The translations under genes and the position numbers were made by a program. A DNA stretch of 64,000 nucleotides from Smithella sp. (GTDB lineage Bacteria > Desulfobacterota > Syntrophia > Syntrophales > Smithellaceae): assembly GCA_012510495.1 (NCBI GenBank), contig JAAZHX010000109.1:62001-126000 (forward strand), in the 5' to 3' direction. Of this stretch, positions 63,929 through 64,000 are shown piece after piece. The stretch's first letter is position 1. Each line of letters starts with the position of its first letter. The notes under the pieces were generated by a model. It was not told the DNA's origin and did no database searches. It was given only the letters and a program-made list of their open reading frames with translations.

Positions 63929-64000
63929 AACACGCCGATCAATTCTTCCTGCGACACGGTGGACGTTCCGACTTTGCCCACGACAATGCCCGCCGCGTGG
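63925..64000 (-). CDS. C-terminus of an RfaE/PfkB-like sugar kinase (partial)
   Basis: Minus strand reads HAAGIVVGKVGTSTVSQEELIGVL-stop, ATGA overlap with the DUF4416 gene. Confidence 0.65.
   Translation of the reverse strand, partial: HAAGIVVGKVGTSTVSQEELIGVL

Overview
The window is a chromosomal segment from an anaerobic bacterium, most likely a deltaproteobacterium/Desulfobacterota (Syntrophus/Smithella-like) judging by gene content. (1) About 0-10 kb, plus strand: an Fe-S/NifX-like cofactor cluster resembling the 'orange protein' neighbourhoods of sulfate reducers. It has two NifX-like proteins, two MinD ATPases with inserted ferredoxin domains, an Mrp/NBP35 ATPase, a zinc ribbon protein, a radical SAM protein and a methyltransferase. 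(2) About 9.5-14.4 kb: a thiol/persulfide redox module (flavodoxin-ferredoxin, FAD oxidoreductase-rhodanese, DUF1858-like, DsrE-like). It ends in TWO tandem peroxiredoxin-family genes. Each has an in-frame UGA exactly at the peroxidatic cysteine and a SECIS-like hairpin directly downstream, so they are probable selenoproteins that ORF callers split or truncate. (3) 14.4-20.1 kb, minus strand: a catabolic operon (Fe-alcohol DH, aldehyde DH, CoA-transferase A/B, acyl-CoA DH). (4) 20.4-24.6 kb: accessory region with gene remnants. (5) 25-54 kb, minus strand: a continuous tRNA-secE-nusG-rpl-rpoBC-str-S10-spc-alpha superoperon lacking fusA and adk. (6) 54-64 kb: AmmeMemoRadiSam A/B, a cysteine synthase::cysteinyl-tRNA synthetase fusion with a divergent zinc site, pilC, rlmB, pyrF, rpoZ, gmk, yicC and the end of an rfaE-like gene. 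All calls come from reading the sequence and the supplied ORF track; no database search was run.
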